Assembly (NCBI RefSeq): GCF_014529535.1
Contig: NW_023503616.1
Span: 4,464,001 to 4,528,000 of the forward strand
Direction of reading: 5' to 3'
Length of the DNA stretch: 64,000 bases
From: Bradysia coprophila
Lineage: Eukaryota > Arthropoda > Insecta > Diptera > Sciaridae
Shown here one piece after another: positions 1 to 41,536 of this stretch. Position numbers and translations under genes: made by a program. Positions within the stretch are counted from its first letter, which is position 1. The number at the start of each line of letters is the position of its first letter. The notes beneath the pieces were generated by a model. It was not told where the DNA came from, made no database searches, and worked only from the letters and a program-made list of their open reading frames with translations.

Positions 1-164
1 TGTGCCAGCCGAGTAGATAAAAGGATTAAAATATTTTAGAAAATTCCAACAAAATTAATGGTATGGCGTTCGGATGCGACACAACAAACTCATAAAGTGA
101 AAAACGAAAACGGAAAGTTTATATAATTATCACAACACGCACGCGAGATAATAAATTTCTCTTA

Positions 165-31748
<31,584 letters not shown>

Positions 31749-32170
31749 TTTTCTCTCTTTCCACAAATCAATAATTTTTCACACCTAAGCTTGATATTAT
31801 TTGGGTTCGCCGATTTATTTCTCCTTTTCGTTGTGAAGCGATTATTTGCTTTAAACTTGATTGATTCACAAATGGTCACAATGCGACACAATTCTTTATT
31901 GTTATTATTTATAATGATCTACGCGAATTTTTATATTTGATGTTGGATAAGTTTTTGCACGGTAGCCATTGCTTAAACAATAGTTATGAATTTCGGAATT
32001 TTCCACCGCATTCACAGTGAAGTTGGCACTAAATCGCTTGTATTTGGCTGTCATTACCAAAAACAGCGACTGTCAGAAAAGTGAAAAATAAAACGGAACG
32101 TCATTTAAACGCGCAATTTTTAATTGTCTCAAGATTGCTGTGAGTGCTTTGTAGGTTTCTTCCAAGCAAC

Positions 32171-32661
32171 GGTAAACCCATAGAGTTATACTCTCGGTGT
32201 GTTTGGGACTAAGCCCGTTTCTCTTCCATATACTCATTGAAATCTCGGTGAAGAGAAACGGGCAAGGCAGGCTTAGTCCCAGGTGAAACACTGACGCTGA
32301 GACTCTTGAGTAAACGGTGGATCAATGGACGAAATTTCTTGTCTTACACAGATATTCCGAAGACCCTCTAAACCCCTGTGCGTCTTTCTTAAGACGACAG
32401 GTAAAAAAGTCCATTCTCATTGCGAGATGTATCAGAGCATTGTTTTAACTGTATTTCTATATACAGATGTGGTATTGGGTTCAGGAATGAATGTGTTAAG
32501 AGGTAGAAAAAACGAGAAGAAGACGATTGCTTCATGGATCGGCAAATTATGATTCACTCCAGGTTATACGGGTTATACTCTTCAATGAGTATATAGAAGA
32601 GAAACGGGCAAGGTAGGCTTAGTCCCAAACACACCGAGAGTATAGCTCTATGGGTAAACCC
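32171..32661. repeat. nested inverted repeat with 80-bp arms
   Basis: The left arm (from 32171) contains CCCATAGAGTTATACTCTCG, then GTGTGTTTGGGACTAAGCC and CCGTTTCTCTTC. The right arm (to 32661) is its inverse, with a 9-bp length difference next to AAGCC. A third, inverted copy of GAAGAGAAACGGGCAAGG plus GGCTTAGTCCC sits at about 32250-32281. The left arm is therefore itself a small palindrome. A plus-strand open frame lies in the middle, without recognisable domains. MITE-like, with no certain target duplication. Confidence 0.65.
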
Positions 32662-32671
32662 GAACAAAATC

Positions 32672-32898
32672 AAGGCTGTAAACTTTGGGGAGGTCACGCA
32701 GACCGTCATTTTATTAGATATGTTGGAACACACCACGTCTGATTATTTTATATAAAAAAAAATCAACACAGCATCACAGCGATGACAATCATGACAGTAG
32801 GTGAATTTTTGTATGAAATCCGCCTTACTATCATCAAGTGTGGTGTTTCACCCGCGTATCTGTATCTGCGTGACCTCCCCAAAGTTTACAGCTTTGGA
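32672..32898. repeat. miniature element with 28-bp inverted ends
   Basis: The left end contains GCTGTAAACTTTGGGGAGGT followed by CACGCAGA. The right end is the exact inverse, TCTGCGTG then ACCTCCCCAAAGTTTACAGC. The 170-bp interior is unrelated AT-rich sequence. It directly follows the 32171-32661 element. Confidence 0.65.
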
Positions 32899-33067
32899 AC
32901 AAAATGAACAGAACACGAAACGATGTCATCCATAGAACCATAACCACAACTTATTTTTCTTTATTATTTTGACAATTGCATTGTAAATAGTGTTTGAGGT
33001 TATGGCCTTATGGATGACGGTTTAACATTTCACCTTGAAAGAGACCTTCATCAATGAAAGTACAAAC

Positions 33068-33212
33068 CAGGTATGGTCTGTCCATATAAAACGAAGGAAA
33101 TAGGTATTTCATATAAAAAACTCACCTTACAATGATTTTCACTGAAAAATGAGTTTGTTAATATGAAATATTTCCTCCGTTCCATACAAATTTTGACATC
33201 AGACCTTACCTG
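33068..33212. repeat. palindromic miniature element, CAGGTAWGGTCTG ends
   Basis: This 145-bp imperfect hairpin starts CAGGTATGGTCTG and ends CAGACCTTACCTG. The inner arms read AGGTATTTCATATAAAAAAC and, in inverse orientation, GTTAATATGAAATATTTCCT. The CAG...CTG ends recall hAT-type elements, but no 8-bp duplication was found. A further copy of the end motif, GGAACAGACCATAC, lies at 33368-33381. Confidence 0.55.
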
Positions 33213-33782
33213 TAGAGGCTGTTGAGGTAAAAACGATTTTTGACAAGCCGAAAACAAATGAGAGCATCGACAGAACCATAATTTCAACGCTTCTGCGAAC
33301 AACTTGTCAACAATAATTTTTTGGTTATGGCTCTATGGATGACGCTTTGACAGAGCTCAAATAACCTTGGAACAGACCATACGGTGTTTGAGTAGAGCGA
33401 GATGGAAAATCAATAGGTTGTTGTTTCGCCATCTCTATCATTTAAACAATTCTTGAGTAAAACCTGGTAAACCGTTAAAGCTGATTTTGAGAGTTCGATT
33501 AGTTCACTTACTGTGATTAACGGCTTTGGCTCTCAATCCGAAACCGCTAATGTACACACATACAAAAGATACAAAACCTTTTTTTAGAGAGATAGTTTGT
33601 CAAAATCAGCTGTGACCTCGTATGACGAAATCAACAGTATTTGTACAAAAAAACTTTTTGACTTAAAACGTCGTAAAAAGTTGTTTTCTGTGGAGGATGT
33701 TTCATTAATTCCTTCCAAATGAATAAAAAACTAGTCGCAAATAGTTCCAATTTTGTTAACTCCTATCTGAAAACAGTACGCC

Positions 33783-34605
33783 ATGAGGAAATTAATATGT
33801 AAGTACAGATTCGCAGACTTTTCATTGCTTTTCTGTGTTCCAATGTTGTTTACATAACCTCGAGTTCATGGATATGAATTATATACGAGAATATCGAGAA
33901 CATGAAGATACAGGTCAAGATCACATTAGAGCAATGGTCATGTCGTAATTAATACTGTTTTGTGGCTTGTCCAACTCAAAGTAAACAAAATCCACATTCA
34001 TTTACAGATCAAATTTACGACAATTTTTCACGCTACCTGATTTTACGAACAAAAAGAAAAGCTATAGGAGAAAGGAACTCGTTGGGTACGATAAAAGTGA
34101 TAAGAAACCTAGCACTTCGAATAAACGCTAACGTTCAGTTCATATTTTCAGTTATTCCATGCAGCAAATGTATGCGGTCGTATCAGACGTAGAGAATTAC
34201 AAATCGTTTGTGCCATACTGCAAAAAGTCAAAACTCTTCCAAAAGAATGGAAATACTGCAAAAGGTGAAATTCAAGTTGGCTTCCCGCCACTACACGAAA
34301 GCTACACATCCAATTTAACATTCAACGAACCGTACTTGGTCAAATCGGAATGCTTTGACGGTCGTTTGTTCAACTATCTGCTGAACCACTGGGGATTCAG
34401 TGCTGGCGTTAAGGACGTGCCCGATTCGTGTGTGGTCGATTTTCGCGTTGAATTTGAATTCAAATCTGCGTTGCATTCGAATTTGTCGCACATATTTTTT
34501 GATTTGATAGTACAACAAATGGAGAGTGCTTTTGTAGCGGAAGCGAAACGACGGTACGGCAAGCCAAAAATAGAGTCATATGTTTTGGCGATCGAAAAGT
34601 CTTGA
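33783..34605 (+). CDS. Coq10: Coq10-like ubiquinone-binding START-domain protein
   Basis: A mitochondrial lipid-binding protein of the polyketide-cyclase/START family. It binds coenzyme Q and is needed for its normal function in respiration and biosynthesis. The last exon encodes nearly the whole domain: YSMQQMYAVVSDVENYKSF, then VPYCKKS, GFPPLHESYTSNLTF, KSECFDGRLFNYLLNHW, VDFRVEFEFKSALHSNLSHI and FFDLIVQQM, all close to vertebrate COQ10A/B. Upstream, exon 34008-34085 reads RTKRKAIGERNSL, matching KRK-x-ER in the mammalian proteins. A 16-nt first exon (33783-33798, ATG AGG AAA TTA ATA T, donor GTAAGT) joins it in phase. The resulting basic N-terminus (MRKLIYQIYDNFSRYLI) could serve as an import signal. 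The second intron is ambiguous: 34086-34138 gives 186 residues, 34081-34151 gives 180. The strongest-looking acceptor (34151) with the best donor (34086) would break the frame. Confidence 0.9.
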
Positions 34606-34901
34606 CGACGAATGTTAGTCATCTCAATTTCTTTTTGTAAAATTTTCGAATCATTGGTCATCGGTTGAAGTTAAAATTATTGTAATTTATTTTTGACTTG
34701 TGATAAAAACTGCAAACCGATGCAAAACAAATTATTTTCTTAATTTAATTTACGTCTGTTATTTTATATAAAAGTATTTGTTGAACAAAATGTCTTTTAT
34801 AAGTTACAAGTGAAATTGTGAAATATATAAAAATTGACGTCTACAATCTTACGATTTTGAATCATTAAGTTCTTATTTAGAATAAGATCACATATGCGCA
34901 C

Positions 34902-35255
34902 CAGGGCCTACTTTTTAGAAACATTTAGAGAAAATCGAGAAAATCAAGAAACTTTGAGAAATTCAAGAAATTTCGAGAAAATCAAGAAACTTCGAGAAAT
35001 TCAAGAAACTTCGAGAAATATTTCTTGAATTTCTCAAAGTTTCTTGATTTTATCGAATTAGAGAAATTTCAAGAAATTCCAGAAAATTCAAGAAATTCGA
35101 GAAACTTCGAGAAATTCAAGAAATTTCAAGAAACTAATATCTCGAGTTTCTTGAAGTTTCTCGAATTTCTCGAATTCGAGAAATTTTAAGAAATTCGAGA
35201 AAATTCGAGAAATTTCGAGAAATTCAAGAAATTAGTTTCCAAAAAGTAGGCCCTG
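34902..35255. mobile_element. hAT-like foldback element, CAGGGCCTAC ends, AGAAATTC arms
   Basis: This 354-bp element starts CAGGGCCTACTTTTTAGAAA and ends TTTCCAAAAAGTAGGCCCTG. It is flanked by a perfect 8-bp duplication, ATGCGCAC (34894-34901 and 35256-35263). The body consists almost wholly of iterations of AGAAATTCAAGAAACTTCG-like words, turning to the inverse (TTTCTTGAATTTCTC) and back several times. It can therefore fold in many ways. No coding capacity. It is the same family as 40424-40671. Confidence 0.9.
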
Positions 35256-37030
35256 ATGCGCACTGTAATCCTTGTCTGTGTAAGATAGTTTTTCTTTCCG
35301 GAGTTATAGGGTCAAGCCATTAGAAGGTAAAGCTGTCGATCCTTTAAAGTCTTCAGTTTTTTTTTTTTTTAATTACGTTACATCGACTTTATCCCAATGA
35401 AGGCATGAAACAAGTATACGGTCTTATATCGGCCCGGAGGACACCTAGGTTTTCCATCGTGTTTATATTATTTACCAATACCTGTAGTGTATTTTCAATG
35501 CTTCATATTTCGATCCAGCTTCAAAGGTGGTTCTTTTGGTCTTAATAACAGTTTATGGTGTATGATAGTCACATGTCCGAGAAGAGAACCTGACCTTTGT
35601 CTGACCTGAGTGAATTACATTCAGGTCAAGTTATTTTCAGTTCAGGTTTCGATCTGTTTCAAGCTTTACACGCCTAGAACTTCATTTTCAAAAAAAATCT
35701 ATCTTTTCTTACTCGCATACTCTCATGTTTCGACACAGCCGTTGGTCTTGGACTTCGTAATTCATTTTCTGTCGTAGTTCGCACTTAATTTTCTTGGCTT
35801 TGTGTTCGATGACTGTAAGGTTGTGCAAAGGTCGTTGAGAGACATTCGAGACGGTCGATATGACTGTAGCATAACGTCAACATATCAACTCAACCCACAG
35901 AAATTTCAGTTCAAATTTTTCCGCTCATTATCAATATATTTTCCAACGGCGCATGCGTGGTTTTTCACCTGTCACAAATTGTCAAAGTAAAGGAGTAGAA
36001 GTCAAAATAAAAAATTGTGAAAAATTCATCAAGAAAAAAATAATGTTTTTCTTCGCAAAACAATTACAATCCTTAAACAAAACATACTTGTCGGTTGAAG
36101 TGCGGTAAACGGACGACCTAATCCATATTAGTATTACAATGAAACGATAAATGTGTGGTTTTTCCAATGAATGAAGTTAAATCAAATACCTCGTTTGTAA
36201 ATTCTGCAAACATTGGAAGGGCAAGGACTTCCGAACTAAAGTCCACTGCTTCAATTCATCGAAAGGTAATGTGTTGCAAATAAATCTTGTAAACGCGTTG
36301 TGGATTGAAACTTGAAACAGAAAATGAGACGTTAGTGTACGCCCCATGTTCACATTCCTTTAGATATTTGTATTTACATTGGCTCGAAAGTAACATTTAA
36401 AAATAGTAAATTGTTGTGCTCTCACATTTGGCCACTCAGAAAACGTTATCTTCGAGTGTTTTTAAACAGACCTCAAATTACTGAAAATTAATTTCTTATC
36501 ATCCTGTTTAGCTGCTATTTTTACTTTCGTAAAACGAATTTCGAATCGAAATTCTCGATGTCATATTCCTGAAAAGTAATTACTATAACAGAAACAGAGA
36601 CCATCCATGTTGAGTGGAGTCAAACGATCTGAATTGTTAATGTTCTTTTCTTTGAAGAAGTCAGATCATTTTCATTAACCTTTAAACAAGTGATGACCAG
36701 TCGAAAATTTTAAATTTGGATTTCGGAATTCATTTTACTACCAGTGTCGCACGGTCGACGTCGGCGATAGTATACACGAAATATTGACACTGATTACGTC
36801 GGCGTTATAATAATACTAACTCTGTTGTTCATATTAAGTAGACTCATCATTCAGCTTACAAAATCTTCATTTTTGGTTCGTACAATGTATTACTAGAGTC
36901 TCAAACTTCAGTAGACCATCACAGTCCTAAGAACTAGCTGAGAGCTCATACCGTCGTAGTCATTATGAGGGGACAAGACCAAAAAATAAGCAATGGTCAA
37001 ACTCCTTTTATATGTGAACGGTGCGTTTTA

Positions 37031-37185
37031 CACTGACAAAAAAGTTTCGAAAAACTCAGCTGTTGCAGGTAACTTTGTCTCCAGATAATCTACAATAGCT
37101 GCCACAGCTGTAGGGTCCCAAACAAAAAATACAGCTACCTGAAGACAAAGTTCCAGGTGAGTTTTTCGAAACTTTTTTGTCAGTG
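37031..37185. mobile_element. TA-flanked miniature element (mariner-like)
   Basis: This 155-bp element has nearly perfect 29-bp inverted ends: CACTGACAAAAAAGTTTCGA on the left and TCGAAACTTTTTTGTCAGTG on the right, each next to TA. The inner part repeats the symmetry with GGTAACTTTGTCT and AGACAAAGTTCC. TA duplication and a short hairpin body fit a Tc1/mariner-type MITE. It sits in the likely promoter region of the C5-epimerase gene. Confidence 0.8.
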
Positions 37186-37330
37186 TATGTTAAATGAGGT
37201 ACGCAGTTTTTAAAAAGGTTAATATAGTCGTCCGATGTTATATATCATATACGTAAGATTTGTAAGATTGCTGTCACAAACGATAACAATCCTTTTATAC
37301 CAACAGCACACCCCTTTATTTTTCGTAATC

Positions 37331-39505
37331 ATGAGAATCAATTTGAAAGTCGTATTGGTATGTCTTTGCTTGGCTGTGTTTTTCATTACAATAACATTTT
37401 GGTCACGTTGCGGTGACTTATCATTACCGAAAAGCTTTTTGCCAAAATGGGATAGCCGAAGATTTTACGAAGGTAAACTAAAACAAATGCAAACGCGATT
37501 CACCAACGGAATATTTATAACAACTCGTCTGTACACAGGCAACCAACAAGGCGAAACAATTGAAGAAATCGAATGCCTAATTAATCAAAAGTACAGCGTG
37601 TCGTGTAGACGTGAAGGGGATGAAGTTTATTTGCCATTTTCGTTTTTGCACGATTACTTTGAGGTATTTGGCACGATAAGTTCAACAGTAAAGGGAACGA
37701 ATCGATTTGAATGGTCGCACACGAATGCTAAGGTCAATTATCCTAAAGAGGCGTACGATCCGAAGGGCATTTTTATGTACTTTGAAAACTATAACGTTGA
37801 GGTAAAATGATTTTTCCTTTTCTACGGATCATGTTGGAACGGCTTCGTGATAAAATATGATTTCAGATGCGAGATCGTGTGAAATGTATTAGTGCATCTG
37901 ACGGAGTACCTCTTTCGACACAATGGCAAACTCAAGCGTACTATTATCCCACACAAATTGCCCAATTTGGACTGTCGCATTATAGCAAGAATTTAACCGA
38001 TCCAGAGCCAAGGAAAAAGGTAGGCTTTCATGCCATGGTCAACATGCCGGTCTTGAACATAAAGAAAATTGAATTTTCAGATTATTGAAGATGCCGAAAA
38101 AGATCAATCGGAATGGATTGTTCCAAAAGGCAGCAATTTGACCAGACAGTATGACGGAAGCGTTTATTCAAATGTTGTGTCATATACCACACCATCGCTT
38201 TATGAAAGTGCTGTGATGCTTCCGCTTGATCATGTCTTAGATTTGGTCATGAGTGTAGATGTCTTGTTAAAAGTGAACAGTAGCAGCTTGATTGTTATGC
38301 TGCAAAACCGTGAAACAAAGAAAACGTTTAACTTACATTACATTGTGGCTGATTTGATGTTGAGTATACAGGTACTGTAACTCGTACGTAGTATTCGTGT
38401 GAGGTAATTTAATATTCTGTTGGCTTCTCAGGGTGAAAACTTTTATTATGGAATCGGATCAAATATAAATGACTGGAAACATTTGACTCGTGACTTGCTG
38501 GTGGACTTACAAAAAGGCATCCAAGCACAAAGTAATTCGGATAAGAAAAAGAAGCATCGAAGAACTGAAATCAAGGTATTGTAACGAATTCGTCAGCCCA
38601 TTATTAGGGATCGCGAGCTACTAATTGAATTACCTTAGGTCGTTGGAATATCGTTCCTGGGCACTGGCAGTTTCGATAATTTAACATTTGCAACCAGTGA
38701 ACATATAGCACAATTTTATGACGCGGCTGAATGGTTTGTTCGCCATCAGGATTCGTCAGGCGGATGGCCCAATCCAGTTAAACGTAAACTATCGGAATTT
38801 GCAGAGTTAAAGGCCGGATGGTATTCCGCAATGGGTCAGGGCCACGCAATATCTCTTTTATCTAGAGCTTACCATCATTCAAATGGGGATCAGCGCTACT
38901 TAAAAGCAGCTGTTGATGGTTTAAAGCCGTTTCGAGTACCATCAAAACAGGGGGGCGTATTAGCTAAATTTCTTGGAAAACTCGATTGGTAGGTGACGCC
39001 GCGTGACGATCATGCACTGCAGACTTCACTTCTGTTAAACAAATCCTAAATCCTCTAAATTGATATTTTCAGGTACGAAGAATATCCAACTTCACCACCT
39101 TCGTTCGTGTTGAATGGTTTCATCTACTCGTTATTAGGCCTATACGACTTAAACGCAACAGTGCCCACATTGCAATCCCGCGATGCTGGCCGTCTGTATG
39201 AACAAGGGATGATTTCGCTCAAAAAGATGTTGTTGCTATTCGACACCGGTTCTGGCACAATATATGACTTGCGACACTTCACTTTAGGTATTTGTTCGAT
39301 TCATGACAAACAGACACACACTTCGATCAGTTGATAATTTCGTCTCTTTTTAGGTATCGGACCGAACATTGCCAGATGGGATTACCATGCAACACATGTG
39401 AATCAACTGCTGTTACTTGCCAAAATACACCAGGATCCACTCATATCACGTACGGCCGAGCGATGGCATAGTTACATGTACGGAAAACGGTCACCGCACA
39501 ATTGA
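37331..39505 (+). CDS. Hsepi: heparan sulfate D-glucuronyl C5-epimerase
   Basis: A Golgi enzyme converting D-glucuronic to L-iduronic acid in heparan sulfate after N-sulfation, orthologous to vertebrate GLCE. Seven exons: 37331-37801, 37867-38019, 38081-38371, 38432-38575, 38639-38988, 39073-39287 and 39354-39505. All have GT-AG borders, giving 591 residues (human 617). Residues 1-27 (MRINLK, then [18 protein letters not shown]) form a type II membrane anchor. Strongly conserved blocks are [104 protein letters not shown] (Tyr534) and ARWDYHATH (Tyr552). The C-terminal tyrosine-bearing motifs belong to the catalytic (alpha/alpha)-barrel domain. An in-frame ATG at 37235 would add 32 residues. 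The ATG at 37331 is preferred because MRINLK plus the anchor matches the usual N-terminus. Confidence 0.97.
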
Positions 39506-40423
39506 TAAGTTGATATTTCGAGATATTTTGTTGATTTTTGCTTTTCTGATTATTTGTTGGGGTGCCGGGTGCCGTTGAAAAGGATTCAAAGTTACTAATT
39601 TACGTTAGGTCAACGAGTTAAGATTTTTTTAGTTGAATCGCCCATTATTGGTGAAGAATGCATTTAGAGCACAAGTAGAAAAGGAGTTAGAGTGAGTGAG
39701 AGAGAGGAAAAATTTGATTAAAAAACTCGTTAAACGAGAAGAGACTGAACTTGAAATTATTTTACGCTAGAATTTTGATTGGTATGAGGTTCAACCATTT
39801 ATGCAAGTGTATCGTGAGCTTGGTAGACTTTCCGGTTCGATCGCAATATTATTTTCGTTGGTCTTTTCATTATCCCAGTGACCAGTTTGATTTTTTTCTA
39901 GACAATCAAACCATTATTTGAAATTGAAAAATTAACATAACTTCAACGATAAAACATTTTTTAAGGGGATGAGCTAGCAAAGCGTTGGTAGAAAAACCAT
40001 TTTCCTCTCCTAAAATACTCTGATGCAAAAAATAAATAAAATTTGTTCAATCATTTGAACAAATTGTTAAAACGTCGCTAAAAAATTATTTAAATGAACC
40101 CTGTGTACTGATTAATGACTTATTAAAAAACAAATTTTAGAATACGCAAAACAAAAGTACCTTCAAAATCAAATTATATACATTGCGCTCATGGTGAAAG
40201 CATAAACGGAAACTAATCAGAGTCGGTAACTAATCAGAGCTTGATTCAGATTCGAATCTTTGAAAATGTTGAGTAAATGTTGTGCTAAAATGTACTGGTG
40301 AAAATTTGGCATATGGTAGAATATTGAGAACTGGTTTTCAACACATGGTAACTAAAGAAATTTAGTCATTCCCGAGGTCATTCCACTTTTTTTTAACGGA
40401 AATTCAATTACTGAACTAGGAAC

Positions 40424-40671
40424 CAGGGCCTACTTTTTGGAAACTAATTTCTTGAATTTCTTGAAATTTCTCGAATTTCTTAAAATTTCTCGAATTCGAG
40501 AAATTCGAGAAACTTCAAGAAACTCGAGAAATTAGTTTCTTGAAATTTCTTGAATTTCTCGAAGTTTCCCGAATTTCTTGAATTTTCTGGAATTTCTTGA
40601 AATTTCTCGAATTTCTCAAAGTTTCTTGAATTTCTCGATTTTCTCTAAAAGTTTCTAAAAAGTAGGCCCTG
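40424..40671. mobile_element. hAT-like foldback element, second copy
   Basis: A 248-bp copy related to 34902-35255, inverted in arm order. It starts CAGGGCCTACTTTTTGGAAA and ends TCTAAAAAGTAGGCCCTG. It has a perfect 8-bp duplication, CTAGGAAC (40416-40423 and 40672-40679). The interior repeats TTTCTTGAATTTCTCGAA and its inverse, with AATTCGAGAAATTCGAGAA near the middle. The minus-strand open frame across it, rich in R-N-F-K-K, is a product of the repeat. Confidence 0.9.
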
Positions 40672-41155
40672 CTAGGAACTAGTGCAGAACTAGGTGAAAG
40701 AACTTTTGGAATGAAGTGATTGTACATGTGGTTCATTTTTTGATGTTCTTAGTAAAGCGTACATTTTGAATAGTTCGGGTCGGTCCTGGAACTACTATTG
40801 CTCGTATGACCACATCTAATTCTACTGATAAGTAGATATTATAACCTCATAAAATAATACGGATTTAAAATCCTGCATTTTACGTTGGTCAGTTACCAGT
40901 TTTCAAACAAATATCAACGGGGAACCGACTGCTGACCTTAATTTATCACTAACATTTATTCAACATTTGAACAATAAAATGTTGTAATAGCAATTTAATC
41001 ACATATTATTATGCATACAATTACATGAACTGTGCTATTAGATATTTAGACTTTAGAGCTTACAAAAAATATTAAAATTAGAAGAAACCCAACTTAATCA
41101 TTTAACAAAAAAATAATACTACCACCCAAGTAGAAAGTGTATAAAAATAAGCTGT

Positions 41156-41536
41156 TAAGAGGCATCGGTGCTATGCTTAAAAGCATACATTGGGGCGATT
41201 TTTAAATGCTTGATTTTAGCTTACTTTTGATGATATTTTTCCATCAGAATCCTTTTCGGAAAATGTACGGCCGCAATTCCGACCACGAATGTGTTAGCTT
41301 TCAACAGAAAATACATTTGGTTGTAGCAGTTTGGCCGGCTCTGAGAAACGTGATGAGTTTATGAAAATTTTGTTAAACTGCTCATTTTTATCACAGCTGG
41401 TCAAACGACTACAATCAAATGTATTTTCTGTCGTACAGTTTTGAAAAATGATTCTGATGGAAAGAAATAATCAAAAATTAAATATGAGGCACACAAATGA
41501 AGGCTACAGTTTTAGCTAAGTACGGGTGCCTCTTGA
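41156..41536. repeat. 381-bp inverted-repeat element
   Basis: The left end begins TTAAGAGGCATCGGTGCT and the right end is GTACGGGTGCCTCTTGA. The arms match at lower similarity over about 180 bp, including TTTCCATCAGAATCCTTTT against the inverse of AAAATGATTCTGATGGAAA, and CAGAAAATACATTTGGTTGT against the inverse of ACAATCAAATGTATTTTCTG. This is an old, diverged hairpin. No target duplication was recognised. Confidence 0.65.

Larger units (their letters stand above)
31749..33782. other. intergenic region between Ogt and Coq10, repeat-rich
   Basis: The two genes diverge here, so both promoters should lie in this 2 kb. No TATA box or initiator could be assigned. Most of the interval is occupied by inverted-repeat elements, listed separately (32171-32661, 32672-32898, 33068-33212). 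In addition the word GGTTATGGCTCTATGGATGA occurs, with variation, in inverse form at about 32925 and directly at about 32999 and 33323. A 75-codon open frame at 32325-32552 falls inside one element and is probably not a gene. Confidence 0.7.
34606..37330. other. intergenic region between Coq10 and Hsepi
   Basis: Contains a hAT-like foldback (34902-35255) and a TA-flanked miniature element (37031-37185), the latter about 145 bp upstream of the next start codon. The remaining 2.2 kb is AT-rich and shows no conserved coding sequence. Confidence 0.8.

Noticed and set aside
32325..32552. 75-codon plus-strand frame between Ogt and Coq10
   Set aside because: Lies inside an inverted-repeat element, short, with no recognisable protein features.
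37235..37330. Upstream in-frame ATG for the C5-epimerase
   Set aside because: It would place 32 extra residues (MLYIIYVRFVRLL...) before the expected MRINLK plus membrane anchor. Kept as an alternative start only.
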